A DNA stretch of 64,000 bases from an uncultured Cohaesibacter sp. (lineage in GTDB: Bacteria; Pseudomonadota; Alphaproteobacteria; Rhizobiales; Cohaesibacteraceae), in NCBI RefSeq assembly GCF_963676275.1, contig NZ_OY781091.1, positions 4,471,001 to 4,535,000 on the forward strand, given 5' to 3'. Each line of letters begins with the position of its first letter. The stretch's first letter is position 1. Shown here one piece after another: positions 8,968-19,212 of the stretch. The notes beneath the pieces were generated by a model. It did not search any database. It was not told the DNA's origin and saw only the letters and a list, made by a program, of their open reading frames with translations. Made by a program: the position numbers and the translations under genes.

Positions 8968-10358
8968 AATTCCTGCCTCAGCCGTCTCATCACTTCTCTA
9001 TATCGCCTGCGAATCTCTTCTCCCCTGCTGTGTTTTCCATCTATAACCAAATGCCGCCCGGCAGACCAGACATCAGTTATAAGGCGATCATCTCCGGCAA
9101 ATATCCAGCCATCCAGAATGTCGTCGCCCTTGCAGCCATCCAGCATCGGAGAGGATGCATCCAGCGCCAGCAGATCGGCATAATGCCCGCTCGCAATCGC
9201 CCCCGCCATACGCCCTGCGGCCTGCGCCCCACCAGTCAAAGCCGCATCATACAGCACCCGCCCGGTCGACCGCTCCGCAGTGGCAACGCTGGCGCGGCAA
9301 CGATCCCGCAGGCGCTGGGAATATTCCAGCGTGCGCAATTCCTCAGACAGCGATATGCGAATGTTGGAATCCGACCCCAACCCAAGCTTTCCGCCCTTTG
9401 CCAGATAGCGCACCCCATTGAAGATGCCGTCGCCAAGGCTGGATTCGGTGATCGGACACAACCCTGCCACGGCTCCGGTCGCAGCCAGAGCATCGGTTTC
9501 CCTATCCGTCATCTGGGTGCAATGGATAAGGCACCAGTTCGGCTTGACGTCATGATTGTCAAGCAACCAGTCAACCGGCCGCTTGCCATAGGCAGCTTCC
9601 ACCTCTTCCACTTCCTTGACCTGCTCGGCCAGATGCATATGCAGTGGCCGCGCCCCGGCAAGAGAAACGCAGGCAGAAAGAGCCTCGGGGGAAACCGCTC
9701 GCAGGGAATGGGGGGCCACCCCGATCAGGCTATCGCCTTCGGAACGCGAAGCCCCAAGACGGGCGACGGCCCTTGAAGCGCCCTCATGCAGCCGCGCAAA
9801 GCGCTCATAATCATTGCCAAAGCGGATCTGACCAGCGCCGAGTGGCCGCTGATCGCAACCGCCATATTGATAAAGCACCGGCAGCAGCGTTAGCCCGATG
9901 CCCGTTTGCTCCGCTGCCGCAACCACCCGTTCGGACAATTCGGCCAGATTGTCATAAGGCGTCCCGTCTGGCTGATGATGCACATAATGGAATTCCGCAT
10001 TGCAGGCATAGCCAGCCTCCAGCATCTCCATCTGCACGAATGCCGTGATTGCCTCGATATCATCGGGCGAGAGAATATCAAGAAAGCGATACATGATCTG
10101 CCGCCAGGTCCAGAAGGTATCGAGCGGCTCCGGCCCGCGCTTCTCGCTCATCCCCGCCATGGCCCGCTGGAAGGCATGGCTATGCAGATTGACCGGCGCA
10201 GGCAGCAGAATTTCCACCCGCCGGGAAGCCTCCCCGGCCCTTTCAGGGCTGACATCGCTCTCAACCTGAGCAATCTTGCCGTCATCACCAACCTGCACCA
10301 GAAGTGCATTCTGCCAACCGGCTGGCGTTAGCGCCATTTCTGCATAAATTTTCATCAC
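8964..10358 (-). CDS. hutF: Formimidoylglutamate deiminase HutF
   Basis: Hydrolyses N-formimidoyl-L-glutamate to N-formyl-L-glutamate and ammonia, the fourth step of the five-step histidine pathway. The 464-residue amidohydrolase has the metal-binding pair His59 and His61 in [10 protein letters not shown], a further metal histidine in [17 protein letters not shown], and the Asp in [15 protein letters not shown]. This signature separates HutF from HutI and from guanine deaminases. Its presence with hutG and absence of hutE/formiminoglutamase shows the formylglutamate route. It is the first gene of the leftward unit and overlaps hutC by four bases. Confidence 0.94.
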   Translation of the reverse strand: MMKIYAEMALTPAGWQNALLVQVGDDGKIAQVESDVSPERAGEASRRVEILLPAPVNLHSHAFQRAMAGMSEKRGPEPLDTFWTWRQIMYRFLDILSPDDIEAITAFVQMEMLEAGYACNAEFHYVHHQPDGTPYDNLAELSERVVAAAEQTGIGLTLLPVLYQYGGCDQRPLGAGQIRFGNDYERFARLHEGASRAVARLGASRSEGDSLIGVAPHSLRAVSPEALSACVSLAGARPLHMHLAEQVKEVEEVEAAYGKRPVDWLLDNHDVKPNWCLIHCTQMTDRETDALAATGAVAGLCPITESSLGDGIFNGVRYLAKGGKLGLGSDSNIRISLSEELRTLEYSQRLRDRCRASVATAERSTGRVLYDAALTGGAQAAGRMAGAIASGHYADLLALDASSPMLDGCKGDDILDGWIFAGDDRLITDVWSAGRHLVIDGKHSRGEEIRRRYREVMRRLRQEF

Positions 10359-10424
10359 TTACCAATCTCCAACGCGAGCATGATCGATTTTGCTTCAGAA
10401 TGCAGCACAAATCCGAGAGTCTCG

Positions 10425-10463
10425 TTGACAGTCTTATTATTATGTGCATGTATATTCACATAA
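10425..10463 (+). promoter_or_regulatory. hutI promoter with probable HutC operator
   Basis: TTGACA (10425-10430) is a perfect -35 box. Downstream, TATATT (10451-10456) is the best -10 (spacing 20, which is long). Overlapping it is a 24-base imperfect palindrome, 10440-10463, with perfect 7-base ends TTATGTG and CACATAA. Its centre, TGTATATTCA (10449-10458), is close to the TGTATATACA core bound by HutC-type GntR repressors. A repressor here would block hutI and, in this short divergent gap, could also control hutF. Confidence 0.55.
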
Positions 10464-10495
10464 ATCGCAATATAATCAAGCACGGATTGCAATCA

Positions 10496-11698
10496 GTGAC
10501 GCGACTCTTGATAAAAAATGCCAGCTTGGCCACCATGGAAACCGGCAAGGCCCCCTATGGCCTGATCCCTGATGGTGTGCTGGCGATAAAAGATGGCATG
10601 ATTGCCTTTTGCGGCCCCAAGGCCAAACTTCCCGACGACTATCACGACTGGCCCAGCCGCGATGTCGATGGTGCACTGCTGACGCCAGCCCTCATCGACT
10701 GCCACACCCATATTGTCTTTGGTGGCAACAGAGCCCGCGAATTTGAAATGCGCCTTGAAGGGGCAAGCTACGAGGAAATCGCCCGCGCCGGTGGCGGCAT
10801 CGTCTCCACTGTCACGGCGACCCGCGCAGCCAGCGAGGAAGAATTGCTCGCCAGCGCCCTGCCCCGCGTTGACACATTGATTGCAGAAGGCGTCACCACG
10901 CTGGAAATCAAGTCCGGCTACGGCCTAGATATCGAGAGCGAATTGAAAATGCTGCGGGTTGCCAGACGTATCGCCACCGAGCGCGATGTCTGCGTCCGCA
11001 CATCCTATCTGGGAGCCCATGCCACGCCGGCAGACTATAAGGGAAAGCCGGATCTCTATCTGGATGAAGTCTGCCTGCCTGCATTGAAGAAAGCCCATGA
11101 CGAGGGACTGGTGGACGCGGTGGACGGTTTCTGCGAAGGCATAGCCTTCTCTCCGGCCCAGATAGCCCGCGTCTTTGACAAGGCAAAAGCCCTCGGCCTG
11201 CCGGTCAAGCTCCATGCCGAGCAGCTTTCCAACCTTGGCGGAGCCGCCCTTGCTGCCCGCTATGGCGCACTGTCGAGCGACCATCTGGAACATCTCGACG
11301 AGGCGGGCGTCCTCGCCATGGCCGAAGCGGGAACCGTGGCCGTTCTGCTGCCCGGCGCTTTCTATACCCTGCGCGAAACACAAAGCCCGCCGGTCGACCT
11401 GCTGCGCAAGCATAATGTGCCTATGGCGATTTCCACCGACTGCAATCCGGGCACTTCGCCGCTGACATCTCTCCTGCTGACCATCAACATGGCCTGCACC
11501 CTGTTCCGCCTGACCCCGGAAGAGGCCCTGCTTGGCGCAACCCGCAACGCAGCCAAGGCCCTTGGCTTCACGGATCGCGGCATTCTGGCCGAAGGCAAAC
11601 GCGCCGATATCGCCATCTGGGGAGTCTCCCATCCGGCAGAGCTGGCTTACCGCATCGGTTTCAACCCCCTTAAAGATCGCATCCGGGGAGGTGCATAA
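10496..11698 (+). CDS. hutI: Imidazolonepropionase HutI
   Basis: Hydrolyses 4-imidazolone-5-propanoate to N-formimidoyl-L-glutamate, the third step. The protein has about 400 residues, full length for HutI, with the metal site [20 protein letters not shown], the [19 protein letters not shown] loop, [16 protein letters not shown] and [10 protein letters not shown]. The open frame extends upstream to 10304 but crosses the promoter and is not conserved; the GTG at 10496 gives the family length, although its ribosome binding site is weak. It starts the rightward hutI-H-G-U unit and ends five bases before hutH. Confidence 0.93.
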   Translation: MTRLLIKNASLATMETGKAPYGLIPDGVLAIKDGMIAFCGPKAKLPDDYHDWPSRDVDGALLTPALIDCHTHIVFGGNRAREFEMRLEGASYEEIARAGGGIVSTVTATRAASEEELLASALPRVDTLIAEGVTTLEIKSGYGLDIESELKMLRVARRIATERDVCVRTSYLGAHATPADYKGKPDLYLDEVCLPALKKAHDEGLVDAVDGFCEGIAFSPAQIARVFDKAKALGLPVKLHAEQLSNLGGAALAARYGALSSDHLEHLDEAGVLAMAEAGTVAVLLPGAFYTLRETQSPPVDLLRKHNVPMAISTDCNPGTSPLTSLLLTINMACTLFRLTPEEALLGATRNAAKALGFTDRGILAEGKRADIAIWGVSHPAELAYRIGFNPLKDRIRGGA

Positions 11699-11703
11699 TA
11701 TCA

Positions 11704-13260
11704 ATGGCTACTGTTTCTCTCATTCCCGGCAAAGTGAAGCTGAAGGATCTCGAATCCATCTATCGGCAGGGCCACGCCGTCACCATTGATCGCAGCGCCA
11801 AGGCGGCCATTGAAGAAGCCGCCGATCGTGTCCGCAAGGCCGCATCCGGCAGCGAGGCCGTCTATGGCGTCAATACCGGCTTTGGCAAACTGGCCAGCGT
11901 CAAGATCGCACCGCAAGATACAGCCACCCTGCAACGCAACCTCATTCTCTCCCATTGCTGCGGCGTCGGCGAGGAAATGGAACCGGCGACCGTTCGTCTG
12001 GTCATGACGCTGAAGCTGCTCTCGCTGGCCCGTGGCGCATCCGGCGTGCGCTGGGAAATCCTCGAACTGATCGAGAATTGCCTTGCCAAGGGCGTCACCC
12101 CGATCATTCCAAGTCAGGGCTCGGTTGGTGCCTCTGGCGACCTTGCGCCCCTTGCCCACATGACCGCCGTCCTGATCGGCGAAGGCGAAGCCACCTATCA
12201 GGGCGCTCGCCTGTCCGGTGCCGATGCCCTTGCAAGAGCAGGGCTTGTTCCGGTCATACTCGGCCCCAAGGAAGGCCTTGGCCTCATCAATGGCACGCAA
12301 GTCTCCACCGCCTTCGCCCTCGTCGGTCTGTTCGGCGCTCTGCGCATGGCAGAAACCAGCCTTGTCACAGCCTCTCTTTCCACCGACGCCATCATGGGCT
12401 CCACCGCACCTCTGCTGCCCGAGATCCACGCCCTGAGGGGCCATCCCGGCCAGATCGAAGCGGCCCGCATCATGCGTGAACTGATGGAAGCATCCGAAAT
12501 CCGCGAAAGCCATCGCGAAGGCGATACCCGCGTGCAGGATCCTTACTGCATCCGCTGCCAGCCTCAGGTGGTCGGAGCCTGCCTTGACCTGCTCGCCATG
12601 GCGGCCCGTACCTTGCAGATCGAAGCCAATGCGGCAACCGATAATCCGCTGGTTCTCATTGAGGAGGACCGCATCGTTTCGGGCGGCAATTTCCACGCCG
12701 AGCCGGTGGCCTTTGCCGCCGACCAGATCGCGCTCGCCATATCCGAGATCGGGGCCATTGCCCAGCGCCGCATCGCCCTGATGGTGGATCCAACCCTTTC
12801 CTGCGATCTGCCACCCTTCCTTGCAAAGGATCCCGGCCTCAATTCCGGCCTGATGATCGCCGAGGTCACCACCGCCGCGCTTATGAGCGAGAACAAGCAT
12901 CTGGCCAATCCCTGCTCGACCGACAGCACCCCCACCAGCGCCAATCAGGAAGACCATGTTTCCATGGCAGCCCATGGCGCCCGCCGTCTCAAGCGCATGA
13001 ATGACAATCTTTCCAACATTCTGGGCGTTGAATTGCTCTGCGGGGCAATGGGCGTGGAGCATCGCGCACCGCTTAAAACCAGCCCCTGCCTGCAAAAGAT
13101 CCTTGCCCGCCTGCGCCAGGACATCACCGCTCTGGAAACCGACCGCTATATGGCACCGGACCTCAAGGCAGCCAGTGAACTGGTCGCCAGCCGCACCCTG
13201 TTGGGCACCATTTCCAAAGACTATCTGATTGTACTGGAGGCGCTTGATGCAGCCCTTTGA
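11704..13260 (+). CDS. hutH: Histidine ammonia-lyase HutH
   Basis: Removes ammonia from L-histidine to give trans-urocanate, the first step. The 518-residue protein contains the Ala143-Ser144-Gly145 triad (in [12 protein letters not shown]) that cyclises to the MIO electrophile, [11 protein letters not shown] with the catalytic Tyr near 54, and TDNPLV. GGGGAGG lies about 12 bases upstream of the ATG. The last 14 bases overlap the start of hutG. Confidence 0.96.
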   Translation: MATVSLIPGKVKLKDLESIYRQGHAVTIDRSAKAAIEEAADRVRKAASGSEAVYGVNTGFGKLASVKIAPQDTATLQRNLILSHCCGVGEEMEPATVRLVMTLKLLSLARGASGVRWEILELIENCLAKGVTPIIPSQGSVGASGDLAPLAHMTAVLIGEGEATYQGARLSGADALARAGLVPVILGPKEGLGLINGTQVSTAFALVGLFGALRMAETSLVTASLSTDAIMGSTAPLLPEIHALRGHPGQIEAARIMRELMEASEIRESHREGDTRVQDPYCIRCQPQVVGACLDLLAMAARTLQIEANAATDNPLVLIEEDRIVSGGNFHAEPVAFAADQIALAISEIGAIAQRRIALMVDPTLSCDLPPFLAKDPGLNSGLMIAEVTTAALMSENKHLANPCSTDSTPTSANQEDHVSMAAHGARRLKRMNDNLSNILGVELLCGAMGVEHRAPLKTSPCLQKILARLRQDITALETDRYMAPDLKAASELVASRTLLGTISKDYLIVLEALDAAL

Positions 13261-14065
13261 TCTGACCGAGGGCAAAGGCCCGATCATCCTCGCCTTTCCC
13301 CATGTCGGCACTTTCCTGCCCGATGCGATTGCAGAAAAACTCAATGACACCGGCAAACTGATTGCCGATACCGACTGGTTCGTCGATCGGCTTTATTCCG
13401 GCCTTCTCGACAATGCGACCCTGCTGCGCGCCAATTTCCACCGCTATGTGATCGACGCCAACCGCGCCCCGAGCGATGAATCGCTCTATCCCGGCCAGAA
13501 TACCACCGGCCTCTGCCCGACCACGGATTTCGACGGCAAAGAGATCTACAAGGACGGCATGACGCCCGATGCTGCGGAAATCGAAGCCCGCCGCCTTGCA
13601 TGGCACAAACCCTATCATGATGCTCTGGCCGCCCAGATCGAGCGGGTCAAGGCAATCCATGGCTTCGCCATTCTCTATGATTGCCACTCGATCCGTTCGC
13701 ATATTCCCTTCCTGTTCGAAGGCAAGCTGCCCGATTTCAACATCGGCACCAATGAGGGAACAAGTTGCGCCAAATGCATCGAGAAGACCGTCGCCACCCA
13801 CGCCATGGGCGCAGACGGCTACACCGCCGTTCTCAATGGCCGCTTCAAGGGTGGCTACACGACGCGGCATTATGGCCAGCCAGACCGGAATGTTCATGCC
13901 ATTCAGATGGAACTGGCACAAGACACCCATCTGGTCCGCGAAACCACCCCTTTTGAATATAACGAGACGAAAGCCGACGCGCTGCGCCTGCATCTGAAAG
14001 CGATCATGCAGGATCTGGTCGCACTCGCTCCCCATCTTTCCGGCAAAGACGCTGGCAACGAATAA
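13247..14065 (+). CDS. hutG: N-formylglutamate deformylase HutG
   Basis: Splits N-formyl-L-glutamate into formate and L-glutamate, the last step. The 272-residue protein has the N-formylglutamate amidohydrolase features [16 protein letters not shown]-like [29 protein letters not shown] and [11 protein letters not shown], with metal-binding His residues. The ATG at 13247 has GGAGG six bases before it; a TTG at 13229 upstream is less likely. The start lies inside the end of hutH, so the two are translationally coupled. Confidence 0.93.
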   Translation: MQPFDLTEGKGPIILAFPHVGTFLPDAIAEKLNDTGKLIADTDWFVDRLYSGLLDNATLLRANFHRYVIDANRAPSDESLYPGQNTTGLCPTTDFDGKEIYKDGMTPDAAEIEARRLAWHKPYHDALAAQIERVKAIHGFAILYDCHSIRSHIPFLFEGKLPDFNIGTNEGTSCAKCIEKTVATHAMGADGYTAVLNGRFKGGYTTRHYGQPDRNVHAIQMELAQDTHLVRETTPFEYNETKADALRLHLKAIMQDLVALAPHLSGKDAGNE

Positions 14066-14086
14066 GAAAACTCCGAGGAACCCACA

Positions 14087-15763
14087 ATGGTCGACCGTCT
14101 GAAAAACTCCCGTGATGTCTATCCTCCCACCGGCACCGAGCTCAATGCCAAGAGCTGGCTGACCGAAGCCCCGCTGCGCATGCTGATGAACAATCTGCAT
14201 CCGGATGTGGCAGAAAATCCGCGCGAACTGGTGATCTATGGCGGCATCGGCCGCGCCGCGCGCACATGGGCCGATTTCGACAAGATCGTTGAGGCGCTCA
14301 AGGAACTGGAAGAGAATGAAACCCTTCTGGTCCAGTCCGGCAAGCCGGTCGGCGTCTTCCGCACCCACAAGGATGCGCCGCGCGTGCTGATCGCCAACTC
14401 CAACATCGTGCCCCACTGGGCCAACTGGGACCATTTCAACGAGCTCGATAAAAAGGGCCTGATGATGTATGGCCAGATGACCGCAGGCTCCTGGATCTAT
14501 ATCGGCGCACAGGGCATTGTGCAGGGCACCTACGAAACCTTTGCCGAAGTGGCCCGTCAGCATTATGGCGGCGACCTTTCCGGCAAATGGATCCTCACCG
14601 GCGGCCTTGGCGGCATGGGCGGCGCCCAGCCTTTGGCTGCCGTGATGGCCGGTGCCTGCTGCCTTGCGGTCGAATGCGACGAAGCCCATATCGATTTCCG
14701 CCTGCGTACCCGTTATGTCGACGAAAAGGCCCACAGCCTTGATGAGGCACTGGCCCTGATCGACAAATGGACCAAGGCTGGCGAGGTCAAATCCGTCGGG
14801 CTTGTCGGCAACGCAGCCGAAATCTTCCCCGAACTGGTCGCCCGCGGCGTTCGCCCGGACATCGTCACCGACCAGACCTCGGCCCATGACCCGATCCACG
14901 GCTATCTGCCCAAGGGCTGGAGCGTCGCCGAATGGCGCGCCAGGCAAGAAAGCGACCCCAAGGGCGTCGAAAAGGCTGCCCGCGCTTCCATGCGCGACCA
15001 TGTCGAAGCCATGGTGGCTTTCCACAAGATGGGCATTCCAACCCTCGACTATGGCAACAATATCCGCCAGATGGCACTGGATGAAGGCTATGAGGAGGCG
15101 TTCGCCTTCCCCGGCTTCGTGCCAGCCTGCATTCGTCCGCTCTTCTGTCGCGGCATCGGCCCCTTCCGCTGGGCTGCCCTTTCAGGCGATCCGGAGGATA
15201 TCTACAAGACCGATGCCAAGGTCAAGGAACTGATCCCCGATGACGCCCATCTGCACAAATGGCTCGACATGGCCCGCGAGCGGATCGAATTTCAGGGTCT
15301 GCCTTCGCGCATCTGCTGGGTTGGTCTTGGCCAGCGCCATCGCCTCGGCCTTGCTTTCAACGAAATGGTCCGCAACGGCGAGCTGAAGGCCCCTATCGTT
15401 ATCGGCCGCGACCATCTCGACAGCGGCTCCGTTGCTTCGCCGAACCGTGAGACCGAAGCCATGAAAGATGGCTCCGATGCTGTCTCGGACTGGCCATTGC
15501 TCAATGCCATGCTCAATGTCGCCTCCGGCGCCACATGGGTCTCGCTTCATCACGGTGGCGGCGTCGGCATGGGCTTCTCCCAGCATGCTGGCATGGTCAT
15601 TTGTTGCGATGGCACAAAAGATGCAGATGAACGCCTCGGGCGCGTTCTCTGGAATGATCCGGCCACAGGCGTCATGCGACATGCAGATGCAGGCTATGAA
15701 ATTGCGATTGAATGCGCTAAAGAAAACAACTTGAAACTTCCCGCCATTCTTTCGAACAAATAA
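14087..15763 (+). CDS. hutU: Urocanate hydratase HutU
   Basis: Adds water to urocanate to form 4-imidazolone-5-propanoate using tightly bound NAD+, the second step. The 558-residue sequence is near-universal urocanase: [43 protein letters not shown], and Cys410 in [19 protein letters not shown], at the same position as the functional Cys of the Pseudomonas enzyme. AGGAA precedes the ATG. It follows hutG by 21 bases. Confidence 0.97.
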   Translation: MVDRLKNSRDVYPPTGTELNAKSWLTEAPLRMLMNNLHPDVAENPRELVIYGGIGRAARTWADFDKIVEALKELEENETLLVQSGKPVGVFRTHKDAPRVLIANSNIVPHWANWDHFNELDKKGLMMYGQMTAGSWIYIGAQGIVQGTYETFAEVARQHYGGDLSGKWILTGGLGGMGGAQPLAAVMAGACCLAVECDEAHIDFRLRTRYVDEKAHSLDEALALIDKWTKAGEVKSVGLVGNAAEIFPELVARGVRPDIVTDQTSAHDPIHGYLPKGWSVAEWRARQESDPKGVEKAARASMRDHVEAMVAFHKMGIPTLDYGNNIRQMALDEGYEEAFAFPGFVPACIRPLFCRGIGPFRWAALSGDPEDIYKTDAKVKELIPDDAHLHKWLDMARERIEFQGLPSRICWVGLGQRHRLGLAFNEMVRNGELKAPIVIGRDHLDSGSVASPNRETEAMKDGSDAVSDWPLLNAMLNVASGATWVSLHHGGGVGMGFSQHAGMVICCDGTKDADERLGRVLWNDPATGVMRHADAGYEIAIECAKENNLKLPAILSNK

Positions 15764-15818
15764 TAACAATAATATCAATCACCTCGAACCTTCCAAAATC
15801 TTCAGGAGAACAGCTACA

Positions 15819-16637
15819 ATGAAAAAGACAATCCTCAGCTTTGTTGCTGCCGCAACCATCGGTCTGGGCCTTGCAGGCACCGCTCAGGCCGACCTTTTGT
15901 CCGACATCAAGGCCAAAGGCGAAATTGTCGCAGCCACCGAAATGCACTATGCGCCATTCGACCTGCTCAAGGATGGTGAATATGTAGGCATCGACCGCGA
16001 TCTGTTTGACGAAATTGCCAAAGATCTGGGCGTCAAGGCGAAATATATCGACCTGCCGTGGAACTCCATCCTGCCGGGTCTGGAAGCAGGCAAATTTGAC
16101 TTCGTCATTGCCCCTGTGACCATCACCGCAGAGCGCATGAAGCGCTACAGCTTCACCCTGCCAATCGGCAACGCCACCGTTGCTCTGGCCAAAAAAGCTG
16201 GCGACAGCTCCATTGCCAAGCCTGAAGATATTGCAGGCAAGGTGGTTGGCACCCAGAAGGGCACCGCCCAGTTCGAGCAGCTCAAGGCCTTCTCTGACAA
16301 GCTCGCCACGCCAGCCGACATCCGCGAATATACCAATATTGACGAAGCCCTTGCCGACATGGCTGCTGGCCGCATCTCCGCTGTCGCCAACTCGCTGCCG
16401 CTGATGGGCTATGCCGCCGTGCAGCGCCCCGGCCTGTTCGAGCTCGTCATGCCTCCCTTCGGCGATCCGAAATTCTTCGGCTGGGTTGCCACCGGCGACG
16501 AAAACAGCAAGACCCTGATCGAGGCAATCAACGCCAGCCTGTTGAAAATGCATGAAGATGGCCGCCTGAAAGCGATCAACGAAAAATGGCTCGGCAGCAA
16601 TCCGGACCTGCCAACGACCATGCCTGAAGTGAAATAA
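15819..16637 (+). CDS. Polar amino-acid ABC transporter, periplasmic binding protein
   Basis: A 272-residue family 3 solute-binding protein (SBP_bac_3). Residues 1-24 form a signal peptide (MKKTILSFVAAATIGLGLAG, cleaved after AQA). YAPFDLLKDGEYVGIDRDLF, ERMKRYSF and VGTQKGTAQFEQL are typical ligand-site stretches. AGGAGA precedes the ATG. Its position directly after hutU suggests histidine or urocanate as ligand, but the family also binds Glu, Gln, Arg and opines. A 12-bp hairpin separates it from the permease genes. Confidence 0.88.
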   Translation: MKKTILSFVAAATIGLGLAGTAQADLLSDIKAKGEIVAATEMHYAPFDLLKDGEYVGIDRDLFDEIAKDLGVKAKYIDLPWNSILPGLEAGKFDFVIAPVTITAERMKRYSFTLPIGNATVALAKKAGDSSIAKPEDIAGKVVGTQKGTAQFEQLKAFSDKLATPADIREYTNIDEALADMAAGRISAVANSLPLMGYAAVQRPGLFELVMPPFGDPKFFGWVATGDENSKTLIEAINASLLKMHEDGRLKAINEKWLGSNPDLPTTMPEVK

Positions 16638-16645
16638 TTCTGGCA

Positions 16646-16673
16646 GCGCCCGGCAAGCCAACTTGTCGGGCGC
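16646..16673 (+). terminator. Stem-loop after the binding-protein gene
   Basis: GCGCCCGGCAAG, loop CCAA, CTTGTCGGGCGC form a 12-bp stem with one G-T pair, nine bases after the stop. Only a weak T run (ATTTT) follows, after a few C residues. It probably acts as an attenuator or 3' stabiliser that raises binding-protein expression over the permeases. Confidence 0.6.
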
Positions 16674-16828
16674 ACCCATTTTCAGGCCCGGCCAGACGCA
16701 TGGAGTGACAGGCAGACATTTTGCCTCGCCTTTTGCCCTCGGCCACGCTACAAGACCTCTCTACGAAAGATCAGTCCGCCTCCTGACGCTAGGGCGGGAT
16801 GGGGCTTTTCGAGCGGAGATTGCGAAAG

Positions 16829-17482
16829 ATGAATTTTTCGTTTGACACGATCTGGCACAATCTACCCTATCTGCTGGCAGCGGCCCGCTGGACCATCATC
16901 ATTTCTGTCAGCGGCATGGCCATCAGTCTGGTCTGGGGCACCCTGTTGTGCGCAACGCGCTTGTCAAAAAATCCTTTTCTGCGCGGCGCAGCCGCGCTCT
17001 ATATCAGTTTTTTCCGCGGTGTGCCGCTGCTGGTGCAGTTGCTGCTCTTCTATTATGCCCTGCCCTATGTCGGGCTCGACTTGCCTGCCGTAGAGGCGGC
17101 GATCCTTGCCACCGGCATGTGTTCGGCTGCCTATACCGCCGAGATCCTGCGCGGTGCCTTGCAGAGCATACCCGGCGGGCAGACCGAAGCGGCCTATGCG
17201 CTGGGCATTCCGTCCCTGTCGCTGTGGCACCGCATCCTGATCCCGCAGGCTGTGCGTATCGGCATGCCGTCCCTCGTCAATGAGCTGATCCTGCTGGTCA
17301 AGGTCTCCTCGCTGGCCTCGGTCGTCGGCATCAGTGAGTTGACACGCATTTCCCAGAATATCACCGGAGAAACCTACCGCCCGCTGGAAATCTATATCAC
17401 CGCCGCGGTGATCTATTTCGTGATCAACTGGGTGCTGTCGATCGGCGGCCGGCTGATCGAGAAAAAGCTGCAGATCGGATAG
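16829..17482 (+). CDS. Polar amino-acid ABC transporter permease 1
   Basis: A HisM/GlnP-type inner-membrane permease of about 217 residues with around five hydrophobic segments. FRGVPLLVQLLLFYYALPY is a family hallmark, and the EAA-loop for the ATPase reads EAAYALGIPSLSLWHRILIPQA. An upstream in-frame ATG at 16799 has its GGCGGG too close; the ATG at 16829 (MNFSFDTIW) fits the family start. It ends nine bases before the second permease. Together with that gene it forms a heterodimeric channel. Confidence 0.87.
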   Translation: MNFSFDTIWHNLPYLLAAARWTIIISVSGMAISLVWGTLLCATRLSKNPFLRGAAALYISFFRGVPLLVQLLLFYYALPYVGLDLPAVEAAILATGMCSAAYTAEILRGALQSIPGGQTEAAYALGIPSLSLWHRILIPQAVRIGMPSLVNELILLVKVSSLASVVGISELTRISQNITGETYRPLEIYITAAVIYFVINWVLSIGGRLIEKKLQIG

Positions 17483-17491
17483 GAGCGCGTC

Positions 17492-18151
17492 ATGGAACTT
17501 GATCTTTTCGTCCGTTACGGACCCGCCCTGCTCTATGGCTTCGGTATCACCATTCTGTGCTGGCTCGCAGGCTCCATCGGCGGGGTGGTCGTCGGCTTCA
17601 TCCTTGCCTGTCTCAATCGCTGGGGACCGCGCGTGGTCGGCTGGCTGATCTATGTCTATGTCGAGATCATCCGCGGCACGCCCTTCATGATCCAGCTGTT
17701 CATCCTCTATTATGGCGGACCCTATATCGGCCTGATGCTGACCCCTTTGCAGGCGGGCATCACCAGCTTCATCATCTATGGCAGCCCCTATTTCGCCGAG
17801 ATCTTCCGCTCCGGCTTCAACGCCATCCCGAAGGGCCAGATCGAGGCTGCGCGCTGCGTCGGCCTGTCGGAAAGCCGCATCCTGTGGCGGATCATCCTGC
17901 CGCAGATGCTGGTGCCGATCACTGCGCCGCTGACCAATTTCTTCATCATCCTGACCAAGGAAACCGCCATCCTTTCGGTGGTCACGGTGCCCGAACTGCT
18001 GTTCCAGACCCAGACCATGGCGGCGGAAACCTTCACATTCGTGGAGCCATTCCTCGTCCTGTCGCTGTTCTACTGGATCATGGTGCTGGTGACCGGCTGG
18101 ATCGGCAACAGGGTAGAACAGCGCGTGACGCGCCACCTGAAACGGGCCTGA
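17492..18151 (+). CDS. Polar amino-acid ABC transporter permease 2
   Basis: A second HisQ/HisM-type permease, 219 residues, with hydrophobic segments throughout and the EAA-loop [43 protein letters not shown] is a classic family stretch. AGGAGCG precedes the ATG. It follows permease 1 closely and ends one base before the ATPase start, so the three genes are co-transcribed. Confidence 0.88.
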   Translation: MELDLFVRYGPALLYGFGITILCWLAGSIGGVVVGFILACLNRWGPRVVGWLIYVYVEIIRGTPFMIQLFILYYGGPYIGLMLTPLQAGITSFIIYGSPYFAEIFRSGFNAIPKGQIEAARCVGLSESRILWRIILPQMLVPITAPLTNFFIILTKETAILSVVTVPELLFQTQTMAAETFTFVEPFLVLSLFYWIMVLVTGWIGNRVEQRVTRHLKRA

Positions 18152-18152
18152 G

Positions 18153-18995
18153 ATGATGACCGCACAAGCAAGCGAGACCAAGATGTCAAATGAACCGAAG
18201 ACCAACAAGGCTGAAGACGCGATCATCACCGTCCGCAATCTCAGCAAATATTTCGATGACTTCGAAGCCCTGCGCGATATCAGCCTTGATGTGAAACGAT
18301 CCGAAGTGCTCTGCCTGATCGGGCCGTCCGGCTCAGGCAAGAGCACCCTGCTGCGCTGCCTCAATTTCCTTGAACAATATGATGGCGGCGAGGTGCATCT
18401 GGAAGGCGAACTGATCGGCTGGAAGGATATCAGCCACAATCCGCGCAAGGCCCTTTCCGGCGAGGCCCTGCGCAAGCAGCGCCAGCATATCGGCATGGTG
18501 TTCCAGCATTTCCATCTCTGGCCCCATATGAGTGCGCTGGACAATGTCGCAGAAGCCCTGACAAGCGTGAAGAAGCTTTCCAGAAAGGCCGCCAAAGAGG
18601 CCGCCATGGCGGCTCTCACCAAGGTCCATCTGGCAGACAAGGCCGAAAATTATCCCGCCAACCTGTCCGGCGGCCAGCAGCAGCGCGTCGCCATTGCCCG
18701 CGCCATTGCCATGGAACCGCAGGTGATGCTGTTTGACGAGCCGACCTCGGCGCTTGACCCGGAACTGGTGGGCGAGGTGCTCTCGGTGATGAAGGATCTG
18801 GCAGCCGAAGGCATGACCATGGTGGTCGTCACCCATGAAATGGGCTTTGCCGCCCATGTCGCCGACCGCGTCGCCTTTCTCGATAGCGGACGGTTGGTCA
18901 CCTGCGTACCGCCCGAGGAAATGTTCGGGCGCGAACCGGACGACGCCCGCGTGCGCTCCTTCCTGCAGACCTATCGCGAGCGCAATGTGGTCTGA
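18153..18995 (+). CDS. Polar amino-acid ABC transporter ATPase
   Basis: A 280-residue HisP/GlnQ-type ATP-binding subunit. Walker A is [20 protein letters not shown], the signature is [16 protein letters not shown], Walker B is [20 protein letters not shown], and the switch His is in [10 protein letters not shown]. An N-terminal extension of about 25 residues precedes the fold; a second ATG at 18183 (MSNEPK) could be the true start. An insert ([21 protein letters not shown]) before the Q-loop is common in this subfamily. It energises uptake by the two permeases. Confidence 0.9.
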   Translation: MMTAQASETKMSNEPKTNKAEDAIITVRNLSKYFDDFEALRDISLDVKRSEVLCLIGPSGSGKSTLLRCLNFLEQYDGGEVHLEGELIGWKDISHNPRKALSGEALRKQRQHIGMVFQHFHLWPHMSALDNVAEALTSVKKLSRKAAKEAAMAALTKVHLADKAENYPANLSGGQQQRVAIARAIAMEPQVMLFDEPTSALDPELVGEVLSVMKDLAAEGMTMVVVTHEMGFAAHVADRVAFLDSGRLVTCVPPEEMFGREPDDARVRSFLQTYRERNVV

Positions 18996-19028
18996 GGCGA
19001 TAAAGGATTTTTACAAATGAGAAAAGGC

Positions 19029-19071
19029 GGCCTTTTGTTTTGGCAGGCAAAGGGTGCCCAAACAAAAGGCC
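19029..19071. terminator. Large stem-loop at the end of the hut/transport unit
   Basis: GGCCTTTTGTTT (19029-19040) and AAACAAAAGGCC (19060-19071) are perfect 12-base inverted repeats, with four more base pairs (GGCA/TGCC) after one mismatch. There is no long T run on the plus strand; on the minus strand the tail reads GCCTTTTCTC. It is probably the transcript end of the hut-ABC operon or an mRNA-stabilising hairpin. Confidence 0.5.
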
Positions 19072-19212
19072 AAAATGCCAAGAACGCCCCTAAAACGACG
19101 AGGAAAAGGATAGGCATCCTCTCTTCATTGACGCTATAATTGCGGCAATTTGATCCCATTTTTCCATCCGCCCCATCAGGGCAGCATCATTTCAGTTCCA
19201 GAAAGTTCATCC

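Noticed and set aside
11701-15025. Long minus-strand frames (551 and 620 codons) opposite hutH, hutG and hutU
   Set aside because: They span several conserved plus-strand genes, including their overlaps, and encode Gly/His-rich sequence of the kind made by reverse frames of high-GC genes.
16964-18640. Minus-strand frame (558 codons) opposite the ABC transporter genes
   Set aside because: It crosses three clear transporter genes and their junctions and encodes Asp/Arg-rich sequence with no recognisable domain.
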